Assembly: GCA_035291905.1 (NCBI GenBank)
Contig: DATDRF010000061.1
Coordinates: 1-19,107, forward strand
Reading direction: 5' to 3'
Length of the DNA stretch: 19,107 nt
DNA from: JACPLA01 sp035291905
GTDB lineage: Bacteria; Bacteroidota; Ignavibacteria; UBA10030
Position 1 is the stretch's first letter; the number at the start of each line of letters is the position of its first letter. Positions 5,337 to 12,583 of this stretch are shown piece after piece. The notes beneath the pieces are model-generated. The model made no database searches. It had not been told where the DNA came from and was given only the letters and a program-made list of their open reading frames with translations. The position numbers and the translations under genes are program-made.

Positions 5337-6736
5337 GCCACAATCAATTGGTAAACGAAAAGAACGGCGCGAAGAAAGGGCATAATGGAAAGCACAATGG
5401 AAAACACAACGGAAAACACAATGGAAAGTCGGTCAAAGACGGAGGAGGTGCATATTCACCCGAGACGCGGCTGATCTGGGGAAAATCGTACACCCCGAAG
5501 TGGGACTACAGCCACCATGTCGTTCCGCCCCTTTCTTCATCTTCGACATTCCGACTTACGTCAACGAAGCGCGGAGCACAGGGCTTTGTGGAATTTGCCC
5601 ATCACGCCGAAGATTTCACCGTGAAGTCGAAGGCACCGATCTACATTTACGACCGATTGGGTGAGCCGAACAAAGAGATGCTGGAAGAAAACCTCGCTAT
5701 AGCGGAAAACGGAGAATGTGCGGTGACATTTGCCACGGGAATGGGCGCAGTCTCGGGACTCTGTGGCATTCTCCTCGGGAGCGGCAGCGACATTGTCGCC
5801 CACAAGATGCTGTACGGCTGCACGTATTCACTCTTTAAGAACTGGCTGCCGCGGTACAGGATCAACGTCAAATGGGTGGACTTCAATGATAAGGCTGCGC
5901 TCGATAAGGCCGTCACTCCAAATACGAGATTGTTATACTTCGAGTCCCCGGTGAATCCGACGCTTGAGCTGATCGATATTAGCGGCGTTGTGGAAGTCGC
6001 CGCAAAACACAACAAACATCGGAATCCCGCCCATAAGATCTACACGGCAGTTGACAATACATTCGCGAGCCCATTTTGTCAAAGGCCGATTGAGCTCGGA
6101 ATTGACTTTGTCGTCGAATCATTGACGAAGGGCCTGTGCGGCTTCGGTACGGATATGGGAGGTGTTGTCGTGGGCCCGTCGTGGAGCTACGATCGGCTGC
6201 TCCTTTATAGAAAGGACTTCGGCGGTGTGCTCCCAGCGAAGAGTGCATGGCCGATCCTGGTGTATGGGCTTCCCTCCCTTGCAGTCCGTTTTCGGCATCA
6301 GATGCAAACGACCCTGCAGGTCGCGGAATTCCTCGAACGGGACAAGAGGATCGAAAGCGTGAGCTATCCGGGCCTGGATTCTTTTCCCCAGCGCCTGCTG
6401 GCTCACACCCAGATGCATGACTACGACGGAAAGTTCGCCCCCGGCACGATGATCTACTTCACTCCAAAGGGAAGAACTCCAGCCGAGCGTCATCACAAGG
6501 CGGAAATGCTGGTGGACTCTATTGCCGACGAATCGTACAGCATGACCCTTGCCGTTAGCCTCGGGAACATCCGGACACTCATCGAGCATCCGGGATCCAT
6601 GACGCACTCCGCAATTCCGCCCGAGGAGCAGGTGAAACGAGGGGTCGATCCGGGAGGAGTACGGCTCTCCATCGGTCTCGAAAAAGCAGACGATATTATT
6701 GGAGATCTCTCTGCGGCTCTTAACCGAATGAAATAG
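5333..6736 (+). CDS. Cys/Met-metabolism PLP enzyme, methionine gamma-lyase-like, with an N-terminal HNGK repeat
   Basis: This 467-residue fold-type I PLP enzyme belongs to the cystathionine gamma-synthase / methionine gamma-lyase family. YDR (106-108), FATGMGAVSG (133-142), VDNTFASP (240-247), Lys266 in ESLTKG (the PLP Schiff base) and GGVRLSIGLE (441-450) are visible. YGCTY (161-165) has Cys163 at the place of the methionine gamma-lyase active-site Cys (Cys116 in Pseudomonas), and the C-terminal HPGSMTHS matches that enzyme. If it is a lyase it would release methanethiol, 2-oxobutyrate and ammonia; cystathionine or O-acetylhomoserine chemistry cannot be excluded. The first 40 or so residues are an extra Lys/Asn/His-rich tail with four HNGK repeats (17-32), absent from typical family members and probably disordered. 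The ATG overlaps the COG2403 stop, and a terminator follows at 6781. Confidence 0.88.
   Translation: MSHNQLVNEKNGAKKGHNGKHNGKHNGKHNGKSVKDGGGAYSPETRLIWGKSYTPKWDYSHHVVPPLSSSSTFRLTSTKRGAQGFVEFAHHAEDFTVKSKAPIYIYDRLGEPNKEMLEENLAIAENGECAVTFATGMGAVSGLCGILLGSGSDIVAHKMLYGCTYSLFKNWLPRYRINVKWVDFNDKAALDKAVTPNTRLLYFESPVNPTLELIDISGVVEVAAKHNKHRNPAHKIYTAVDNTFASPFCQRPIELGIDFVVESLTKGLCGFGTDMGGVVVGPSWSYDRLLLYRKDFGGVLPAKSAWPILVYGLPSLAVRFRHQMQTTLQVAEFLERDKRIESVSYPGLDSFPQRLLAHTQMHDYDGKFAPGTMIYFTPKGRTPAERHHKAEMLVDSIADESYSMTLAVSLGNIRTLIEHPGSMTHSAIPPEEQVKRGVDPGGVRLSIGLEKADDIIGDLSAALNRMK
5381..5428 (+). repeat. Four tandem 12-bp units encoding HNGK
   Basis: Units 5381-5392, 5393-5404, 5405-5416 and 5417-5428 follow the pattern CAYAAYGGAAAR and differ only at third or silent positions, apart from CAT/CAC. 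Each codes for His-Asn-Gly-Lys. The length keeps the frame, so copy number could vary between strains without inactivating the enzyme. Confidence 0.9.
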
Positions 6737-6780
6737 TGTTGTTGCCGTAGTTGACCGAGCCTTCACGCCGTATTCCGGCA

Positions 6781-6806
6781 GGATGAAAGGATTTTCATCC
6801 CTTTTT
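6781..6806 (+). terminator. Rho-independent terminator of the carbamoyl-phosphate/PLP gene cluster
   Basis: GGATGAAA (6781-6788) pairs perfectly with TTTCATCC (6793-6800) around a GGAT loop, followed by C and TTTTT (6802-6806). It lies 44 bases after the PLP gene stop and separates the cluster from the transhydrogenase operon. Confidence 0.85.
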
Positions 6807-6832
6807 CCCTGTCGAATTGCCTCATTTTTTTG

Positions 6833-6840
6833 TACCTTTG
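6833..6840 (+). promoter_or_regulatory. Possible Bacteroidota-type -7 box of the transhydrogenase operon
   Basis: TACCTTTG fits the TAnnTTTG -7 consensus of Bacteroidota primary sigma promoters and lies 43 bases before the pntAA start, just downstream of a terminator and a T-rich tract. No convincing -33 TTG at the right distance was found (a TTG at 6817-6819 is too close), so the call is tentative. Confidence 0.35.
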
Positions 6841-6883
6841 TAAGGTTTTTTCCTGCCTGCCGAACTAACACCGGAGATTTTCC

Positions 6884-8011
6884 GTGAAAATTGCGATTCC
6901 AAAAGAGGTTATACCGGGTGAGACCCGCGTTGCCGTCGTTCCCGCGATGCTTTCGACCTTTGTGCGCGACAAGCACGAAGTAGTGATCGAAGCCGGAGCC
7001 GGGGCCGCAGCCTCGTTTTCCGATGAAGAGTATACGAAGGCAGGGGCAAAGGTCGTCCGTGATCTCAATGAGCTCTACAACGGCTCCCATGTCATCATCA
7101 AAGTCCAGCCGCCGACAAAAAGTGAGACCGAGCGGTTTCCCGATGGTGTTTCGTACATCGGGTATCTTGCTCCGCTCTCAAACAAGGAAATCGTGAAAAC
7201 GTTTGTCGCGAAGAATATCACTTCGTATTCGATGGAATATATCCCCCGCATCACCCGTGCCCAGAGCATGGATGTGCTGAGCTCGATGGCGACGATCTCG
7301 GGATACAAGGCCGTCCTTCTGGCATCCGACAAACTCACCAAGATGATGCCGCTGCTTATGACCGCCGCCGGAACGATTCCCCCGGCCACGGCGCTCATCC
7401 TGGGAGCAGGAGTAGCCGGGCTCCAGGCTATTGCCACAGCGAAGAGGCTCGGGGCAAAGGTTGAAGCGTTCGATCCAAGGCCCGCCGTGCGGGAACAGGT
7501 GAAAAGCCTCGGCGCAACGTTCGTCGAGATGGAAATGCCGAAAGATGCCGAAACAGCCGGCGGCTACGCAAAAGAGATGTCGGCTGAGTTCCTGAAGAAA
7601 GAGATGGAAGCAATTGGAGCGCGGCTGCCGAAGGTTGATATTGTCATTTGCACCGCGCAGGTCTTCGGAAAGAAGGCCCCCGTTCTGATCGATGAGGCAA
7701 TGGTGAAGCTCATGCGCCACGGATCCGTGATTGTGGACCTGGCGGCGGAGCAGGGTGGCAATTGTGCATTGACCAAAGCAGGAGAGACCGTCGAGGCACA
7801 TGGAGTCACAATTATCGGCCCGGTCAACCTTCCGGCCTCGATACCGATTGACGCCAGCCGCATGTATTCCAAGAACATCACGACATTCTTCAAACTGTTG
7901 TATCCCAAACCCGATGCGTCGCCCGACCTCAATGACGAAATTGTGAAGGGAAGCTGCATTACCCGGGGAGGGGCCATCGTGAACGAACAGGTCCAAAAGG
8001 CGCTGCAATAA
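6884..8011 (+). CDS. pntAA: NAD(P) transhydrogenase subunit alpha part 1 (soluble NAD(H)-binding domain I)
   Basis: It is the NAD(H)-binding domain I of the proton-translocating transhydrogenase, which drives NADH + NADP+ -> NAD+ + NADPH with the proton gradient and sits on the cytoplasmic face. The 375 residues match the split (three-subunit) form. They begin with IAIPKEVIPGETRVAV (3-18), related to alanine dehydrogenase. RAQSMDVLSS (125-134) is the characteristic RQD-loop-type segment, the dinucleotide fold GAGVAGLQA (174-182) is followed by an acidic residue at 197 (FDPRP), and NLPASIP (315-321) lies near the end. The start is GTG at 6884 with GGAG at 6872-6875. pntAB follows 10 bases downstream. 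The C-terminus lacks membrane helices, which confirms the split arrangement rather than a full-length PntA. Confidence 0.95.
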   Translation: MKIAIPKEVIPGETRVAVVPAMLSTFVRDKHEVVIEAGAGAAASFSDEEYTKAGAKVVRDLNELYNGSHVIIKVQPPTKSETERFPDGVSYIGYLAPLSNKEIVKTFVAKNITSYSMEYIPRITRAQSMDVLSSMATISGYKAVLLASDKLTKMMPLLMTAAGTIPPATALILGAGVAGLQAIATAKRLGAKVEAFDPRPAVREQVKSLGATFVEMEMPKDAETAGGYAKEMSAEFLKKEMEAIGARLPKVDIVICTAQVFGKKAPVLIDEAMVKLMRHGSVIVDLAAEQGGNCALTKAGETVEAHGVTIIGPVNLPASIPIDASRMYSKNITTFFKLLYPKPDASPDLNDEIVKGSCITRGGAIVNEQVQKALQ

Positions 8012-8021
8012 GGAGAAACTC

Positions 8022-8318
8022 ATGACCGAATCGTTGATGGTGTCGATCTACGTTTTTGTCTTGGCTGCCTTTGTCGGTGTGGAGGTGATCAGCAAAGTGC
8101 CGCCGTTGCTTCATACTCCCCTCATGTCGGGGTCAAACGCTATTTCCGGAATCACGCTGGTCGGTTCACTGATCGCGGCGGGGGAGGGCCACTCAGGGCT
8201 TGGCGTTATGCTCGGTATGATCGCTGTGGTGTTTGCCGCGATCAACGTAGTGGGGGGATTTCTGGTCACCGACCGGATGCTGAAGATGTTCAAAAGAGAA
8301 CCGGCAAAGAAAAACTAA
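8022..8318 (+). CDS. pntAB: NAD(P) transhydrogenase subunit alpha part 2 (membrane domain II)
   Basis: This short 98-residue hydrophobic protein is the membrane part that corresponds to the C-terminus of a full-length PntA. Three or four helices are visible: about 5-24 (SLMVSIYVFVLAAFVGVEVI), 38-53 around the ISGITLVGSLIAAG stretch, and 58-83. HTPLMSGSNAISG (31-43) is the conserved segment of this subunit. A clear Shine-Dalgarno AGGAG (8011-8015) overlaps the pntAA stop codon and lies 6 bases before the ATG, so the two genes are co-translated. A short basic tail (KREPAKKN) ends the protein in the cytoplasm. It lies between pntAA and pntB, as in other split transhydrogenase operons. Confidence 0.94.
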   Translation: MTESLMVSIYVFVLAAFVGVEVISKVPPLLHTPLMSGSNAISGITLVGSLIAAGEGHSGLGVMLGMIAVVFAAINVVGGFLVTDRMLKMFKREPAKKN

Positions 8319-8342
8319 CGAGCCTGAACAGGGTACTACCCC

Positions 8343-9743
8343 ATGAATGTCCTTGCTGAATTAGCGTATCTCGTTGCGTCAGTCCTGTTTATCATGGGAC
8401 TGAAAATGCTCGCCTCCCCGAAAACTGCCCGAAAAGGAAACGGCATTGCGGCGATCGGGATGCTTCTCGCAATTGTCGTGACGTTGACGGATCAAAGCAT
8501 CCTCGATTTCACCTATATCCTGATAGGTTTGATCGTCGGATCCGGCATCGGTCTCTATCTCGCCGTCAGAGTTCAAATGACCGCCATGCCGCAGATGGTC
8601 GGTGTGCTGAACGGATTTGGCGGAGGCGCGTCTGCCCTTGTCGCTTTTGCCGAATATATGAGGCTCTCGGGTGATCCCAGCCTGAGCGTGTGGAAGGGCG
8701 GAGATGTGAGTCTCGATGTACTGATTACGATCGTCCTGAGTCTTCTCATCGGAACGGTGACGATCATCGGAAGCGGTGTCGCTTCGGCCAAACTCCACGG
8801 AATCATGCGGGGCGCGCCAATACTTTACCCGATGCAGAAACAGACGAACGGCGCAATGCTTCTTGCAGTGCTTGTTCTTGGGGTCTTCTTCGTTCTCGAT
8901 CCGTCGCGATGGTATCTGCTCATTATTATTCTTGTTCTTTCCATTGTTCTGGGCGTTACAAGTGTTATCCCTATCGGCGGCGCCGATATGCCGGTCGTGA
9001 TTTCGCTCATGAATTCGTATTCGGGGCTTGCCGGGGCGATGACGGGATTCATTATCTCGAACAATGTCCTGATTATCAGCGGAACCCTGGTGGGCACCTC
9101 GGGATTGATTCTGACAAAGATCATGACCAAGGCGATGAATCGGTCGCTGGCGAATGTTCTCTTCGCAGGAGTCGGGGTGGATTACGACCCCACTGTCCAG
9201 ACAAAGGAAGAGCGAACGGTGATCCGGTACACGCCTGAAGATGCCGCGACCATCATCGACGGAGCTCAGTCTGTGATCATCGTCCCCGGGTACGGTCTGG
9301 CCGTTGCGCAAGCACAGCACGTGCTTCAGGAGCTGGTGAATATTCTCACCGCCCGCGGGATGCAGGTTCGGTATGCCATCCATCCCGTTGCCGGACGAAT
9401 GCCGGGACACATGAACGTCCTGCTCGCCGAGGCGAACGCTCCTTACGACATTCTCATGGAAATGGACCAGATCAACGACGATTTTCAAAACACCGATATT
9501 GCCCTCGTCATCGGGGCGAATGATGTGGTGAATCCTGCGGCGAGGACCAAGAAGGAGAGTCCGCTGTACGGAATGCCTATTCTCAATGTAGACCATGCCC
9601 GGACGATCATGGTTTGCAAACGAAGCCTCAATCCGGGCTTTGCCGGAGAGAACAACGATCTGTTCTATGATCAAAAGACGATGATGATCTTCGGTGACGC
9701 GAAAGAGACCGTCACAAAGCTCGTTCAGCTGATGAAGAAGTAG
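8343..9743 (+). CDS. pntB: NAD(P) transhydrogenase subunit beta (membrane domain II and NADP(H)-binding domain III)
   Basis: The 466-residue beta subunit has the usual length. Residues 1-265 carry about eight or nine transmembrane helices with the proton-path segments GVLNGFGGGASALVAFAEY (87-105) and MNSYSGLAGAMTGF (223-236). Residues from about 285 form the cytoplasmic NADP(H) domain III: VPGYGLAVAQAQH (314-326), HPVAGRMPGHMNVLLAEA (347-364), ALVIGANDVVNPAA (387-400) and KRSLNPGFAGENNDLF (426-441). The start at ATG 8343 lies 24 bases after pntAB. A hairpin terminator follows at 9764, so the operon contains only the three subunits. The operon's product would be NADPH for biosynthesis; the sequence shows no link to the neighbouring clusters beyond proximity. 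Confidence 0.96.
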   Translation: MNVLAELAYLVASVLFIMGLKMLASPKTARKGNGIAAIGMLLAIVVTLTDQSILDFTYILIGLIVGSGIGLYLAVRVQMTAMPQMVGVLNGFGGGASALVAFAEYMRLSGDPSLSVWKGGDVSLDVLITIVLSLLIGTVTIIGSGVASAKLHGIMRGAPILYPMQKQTNGAMLLAVLVLGVFFVLDPSRWYLLIIILVLSIVLGVTSVIPIGGADMPVVISLMNSYSGLAGAMTGFIISNNVLIISGTLVGTSGLILTKIMTKAMNRSLANVLFAGVGVDYDPTVQTKEERTVIRYTPEDAATIIDGAQSVIIVPGYGLAVAQAQHVLQELVNILTARGMQVRYAIHPVAGRMPGHMNVLLAEANAPYDILMEMDQINDDFQNTDIALVIGANDVVNPAARTKKESPLYGMPILNVDHARTIMVCKRSLNPGFAGENNDLFYDQKTMMIFGDAKETVTKLVQLMKK

Positions 9744-9763
9744 CAAAGAGCTGCTCGTTGTTG

Positions 9764-9801
9764 AGACCCGAACCCGATTCATAGGCTCGGGTCTTCTTTT
9801 T
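9764..9801 (+). terminator. Likely Rho-independent terminator after pntB
   Basis: AGACCCGA (9764-9771) pairs with TCGGGTCT (9787-9794), with a 15-base loop, followed by the T-rich TCTTTTTCT. It begins 20 bases after the pntB stop. Confidence 0.7.
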
Positions 9802-9804
9802 CTC

Positions 9805-9882
9805 CTCTGCGTTCTTTGCGCCTTCTTGGCGTCCTCTGCGGTTAAAAAACCTAACCGCAAAGTTCGCAAAGGAGGCGCAGAG
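9805..9882. repeat. Imperfect 78-bp palindrome, CTCTGCG/CTTTGCG type (copy 1)
   Basis: Outer arms CTCTGCG (9805-9811) and CGCAGAG (9876-9882) match, a second pair TTTGCG/CGCAAA lies inside, and TGCGGTTA (9837-9844) pairs with TAACCGCA (9852-9859) at the centre. The theme of short C/T-T-G-T/C-G words recurs in the elements at 11128-11173 and 12332-12475, which makes a dispersed family. Confidence 0.7.
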
Positions 9883-9974
9883 AGCGCTGAGAATTTGAAA
9901 GCCGAGTACCACGCCGATTCCCTTGCATCCAAGTCACTCGAGCGGTATCTTCATTTCACATTCAACTCTTCGCC

Positions 9975-11117
9975 GTGCCTGCCCACAACGATAGTAACCT
10001 CTCACAAGAAGATCAGATTCGCTACGGACGGCATCTTGTCATGCCCGATGTGGGCGAGGAGGGTCAACTAAAGCTTCGAAAAGCCCGGGTGTTGATCGTG
10101 GGGGTCGGAGGCCTCGGGTCCCCGGCGGCTCTTTACCTTGCTGCAGCCGGGATCGGGACGTTGGGTCTTGTTGACTTCGACACCGTTGAACTCACCAACC
10201 TTCAGCGCCAAATCCTGTTCGATTCGGATTCGATAGGGAAGAGCAAGCTCAAGACCGCTCGGGAAAAGATCCAGGCGCTCAATGAGGGTGTGAAGCTCGA
10301 GCTTCATGAAACGAGAATCACATCTGAGAACGCGATGAAGATTCTCGAGGAGTACGACGTCATCCTGGACGGCACAGACCGATTTCCGGTGCGCTATCTC
10401 GTCAACGATGCCTGCGTGCTGCTTGGGAAGCCGGACGTCTACGGAAGTGTCTACAGGTTTGACGGGCACGTTTCCGTTTTCGACAGCCGGCGCGGTCCCT
10501 GTTACCGGTGCCTTCACCCGCAGCCGCCTCCGCCGGAGCTTCAGCCGAATTGTGCTGAGGGCGGAGTCCTCGGAGTGCTTCCCGGAATCATCGGGACAAT
10601 TCAGGCGACGGAGGTGATCAAGCTTCTGCTTGGCAAAGGGAATCCTCTCATCGGCCGCGTATTGATGGTTGACGGACTCAATATGAAGATGAACGAACTC
10701 ATTCTTCGCAAGGATCCGAATTGCGCAGTCTGCGGAGAGAAGCCAACTGTTACATCGCTTATCGATTACGAAGAATTTTGCGGAGGCCATTCTGTGGAAA
10801 TGAACGATGAAATCTCTGTGGAAGAACTGAATCAAAGAATCAAAGCCGGGGAGGAGATTGTTCTCCTGGATGTCCGGCAGCAGTTCGAGTATGATATTGC
10901 CAATCTGAACGGCGTGCTGATTCCGCTGGGAGAACTCCCTTCGCGCTTGAAGGAGCTTGATCCGTCGAAAGAAATCGTGGTGTACTGCCATACCGGTAAC
11001 CGCAGCGGCCGCGCGGTCGCATTCATGCGCCAACAAGGATTCTCCAGGGCACGAAATCTCGTCGGCGGCATAGAAGCCTGGTCACGCAAAATCGACAAGA
11101 GTGTGCCGCGGTACTAA
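9975..11117 (+). CDS. moeZ: MoeB/ThiF-type adenylyltransferase fused to a rhodanese domain (MoeZ-like)
   Basis: The 380-residue protein combines an E1-like domain, which adenylates the C-terminus of a MoaD- or ThiS-type sulfur carrier, with a rhodanese that passes sulfur to it. The E1 part (about 10-270) has the nucleotide loop GVGGLGS (43-49), LVDFDTVELTNLQRQ (65-79), DGTDRF (132-137), zinc pairs C176-C179 and C250-C253, and Cys193 at the position of the conserved thioester-region Cys. The rhodanese part (about 278-378) has DVRQQFEY (299-306) and the active loop CHTGNRS with Cys338. Such proteins serve molybdopterin, thiamin, cysteine or tRNA thiolation pathways. No sulfur-carrier gene is in the window, so the pathway is open. 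The start is GTG at 9975 with no obvious Shine-Dalgarno; family homology begins near residue 10. The next gene is a class V PLP enzyme. Confidence 0.92.
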   Translation: MPAHNDSNLSQEDQIRYGRHLVMPDVGEEGQLKLRKARVLIVGVGGLGSPAALYLAAAGIGTLGLVDFDTVELTNLQRQILFDSDSIGKSKLKTAREKIQALNEGVKLELHETRITSENAMKILEEYDVILDGTDRFPVRYLVNDACVLLGKPDVYGSVYRFDGHVSVFDSRRGPCYRCLHPQPPPPELQPNCAEGGVLGVLPGIIGTIQATEVIKLLLGKGNPLIGRVLMVDGLNMKMNELILRKDPNCAVCGEKPTVTSLIDYEEFCGGHSVEMNDEISVEELNQRIKAGEEIVLLDVRQQFEYDIANLNGVLIPLGELPSRLKELDPSKEIVVYCHTGNRSGRAVAFMRQQGFSRARNLVGGIEAWSRKIDKSVPRY

Positions 11118-11127
11118 CCTCCGTGCT

Positions 11128-11173
11128 CTTTGTGTCTTTGTGGTTTAAACACTAAGACACGAAGGACACAAAG
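11128..11173. repeat. 46-bp palindrome, CTTTGTG type (copy 2)
   Basis: CTTTGTGTC (11128-11136) pairs with GACACAAAG (11165-11173). Alternative inner pairing GTGTCTT/AAGACAC (the latter starting about 11154) is also possible. It fills nearly all of the space between moeZ and the class V gene, and the next gene's Shine-Dalgarno AAGGA (11176-11180) follows directly. Confidence 0.75.
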
Positions 11174-11182
11174 AAAAGGACG

Positions 11183-12319
11183 ATGAACTACGACATCAAT
11201 CATTACCGCTCTCTCTTTCCCCTTATCAAGAACGGCCTGACCTACCTCGATCATGCGGCAATCGGCCCGTTTCCCACGCCGGTGAGGGACGCGGTGTATG
11301 CTTACACGCGAAAGAAGTCAGAGACCGAGCCCAACGTCTATCTTGATTTTCTCAAGGTTGTTGTCGAGTCAAAAGGGCGTATCGGAAAACTCATCAATGC
11401 TCCGAAGGAACGGATCGCTTTCACCGATAACACGACGAACGGGATGAACATCCTGGCTGCCGGACTTGAATGGAAAACCGGCGACCGGATTCTGTTATCC
11501 GACATCGAATTTCCTGCCAATGTCGTTCCTTTTCTGAATCAGAAACGCCACGGCGTCGAGATCGATTTCGTGAAGAGCAGGAATGGACAGATCCTGTTGG
11601 AGGATATCGAACGTGTCATCACCTCCGAAACCCGCCTCCTCTCAATCAGTCATGTGCAGTTCTTGCATGGATTTCGGTCGGATCTGACCTATGTCGGAGC
11701 ATTATGCCGGAAGAAAGGGATTATCTTCTCCGTTGATGCAATTCAATCGGCAGGTGTCATTCCGATCGATGTGGAGGCAATGAGCATCGATTTTCTATCA
11801 TGCGGCTGCCAGAAATGGCTTATGACTCCCGAAGGAACTGCGTTCATCTACGTTTCCGAGGCAATCCAGGAGAAGATCCGGCCCGCGTATCTGGGGTGGA
11901 CGAGCATGCGGGATTTCTTCTCGGACTTTTTCCGGTATCGCATCGACCCGGATCCCACCGCCCGCCGGTATGAGAACAGCACGTTGAATGTCGCGGGGAT
12001 CTACGGACTTAACGCATCGCTCGGCATACTTCAGGAGGTTGGCATTGCCAACATTGAATCCCATCTCGCCTCGCTCACTCAACTTGCTATGGATCATTTG
12101 ACTGAGAAGAAAATGGAATTGTTGACGCCGAAAGAGCCGGCATGCCGCGCGGGGATTGTGACGTTTCGTCCGCGCAATTCTCAAGAACTGTTTGAGAAAC
12201 TCAAAGCAGAAAAAATCTCCGTCTCCCTTCGTGAAGGATGCATCCGCATCTCCCCCCATTTCTACAACACCCCGGACGAGATGGAAAAAGCCCTCAGCAT
12301 TATTGAACAAAGCCTCTGA
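11183..12319 (+). CDS. Class V PLP-dependent aminotransferase / cysteine-desulfurase superfamily protein
   Basis: The protein has 378 residues of the NifS/isopenicillin-N-epimerase superfamily. The N-terminal substrate segment is YLDHAAIGPFP (21-31), TDNTTNGMNI (81-90) binds the cofactor phosphate, SVDAIQSAG (183-191) carries Asp185, and CQKWLMTPEG (209-218) carries the Schiff-base Lys211. The C-terminal segment reads SLREGCIRISPHFYNT (348-363). In SufS-type desulfurases a catalytic Cys lies on a loop between the Arg-Gly and the final RxSxxxYNT; here that loop is missing and Cys353 sits in the strand, so ordinary cysteine desulfurase activity is not supported. An aminotransferase, epimerase or lyase role is equally possible. 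The gene lies 65 bases after the MoeZ-like gene, so a supply of sulfur is conceivable but unproven. The start has AAGGA very close to the ATG. Confidence 0.85.
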   Translation: MNYDINHYRSLFPLIKNGLTYLDHAAIGPFPTPVRDAVYAYTRKKSETEPNVYLDFLKVVVESKGRIGKLINAPKERIAFTDNTTNGMNILAAGLEWKTGDRILLSDIEFPANVVPFLNQKRHGVEIDFVKSRNGQILLEDIERVITSETRLLSISHVQFLHGFRSDLTYVGALCRKKGIIFSVDAIQSAGVIPIDVEAMSIDFLSCGCQKWLMTPEGTAFIYVSEAIQEKIRPAYLGWTSMRDFFSDFFRYRIDPDPTARRYENSTLNVAGIYGLNASLGILQEVGIANIESHLASLTQLAMDHLTEKKMELLTPKEPACRAGIVTFRPRNSQELFEKLKAEKISVSLREGCIRISPHFYNTPDEMEKALSIIEQSL

Positions 12320-12331
12320 TTTACAGTTTTT

Positions 12332-12475
12332 CTCTGTGCTCTCTGTGGGCCTTTGTGTTCTCTGTGTAAGGATTTTGACACAGAGAACACCCCGTGGAAA
12401 ACACGGGGCGAGCAGAGAAGGCCTGCCCGCCTCATGGAATACCAAGGAGGCAGTGCGGGCACAGAGAGCACAGAG
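12332..12475. repeat. 144-bp composite palindrome, CTCTGTG type (copy 3), with several nested hairpins
   Basis: The outer arms (12332-12347 and 12460-12475) are a perfect 16-bp inverted repeat of two CTCTGTG words. Inside are a perfect 13-bp pair, GTGTTCTCTGTGT (12355-12367) and ACACAGAGAACAC (12378-12390), a CCCCGTG/CACGGGG hairpin (12390-12396, 12402-12408), and a weaker GCCCGC/GCGGGC pair beyond it. The folded form is a multi-branched structure. Two overlapping open frames that cross it have no coding support. From 12476 to 12583 nothing further was recognised. Confidence 0.8.
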
Positions 12476-12583
12476 TTTCGTTTTCCGTTGCACTTCCAGA
12501 CGCCTCTTCTTACCTTTTGGCACGTCGTACAGCAGGTTTCGTTCAGTTTCCCGCCGAAAGGTTAAGCAAGAAAACGACCCCCT

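Noticed and set aside
8379..9932. 517-residue antisense open frame over pntB
   Set aside because: It mirrors the codon structure of pntB, is rich in His, Arg and Asp, has no start context and no recognisable domain.
11183..12319. Annotation as a cysteine desulfurase (SufS/IscS)
   Set aside because: The loop with the catalytic Cys is absent; only superfamily membership is supported.
9805..12475. Repeated CTCTGTG words considered as a CRISPR array
   Set aside because: Units are inverted and irregular, lie kilobases apart, have no constant-length spacers and no cas genes nearby.
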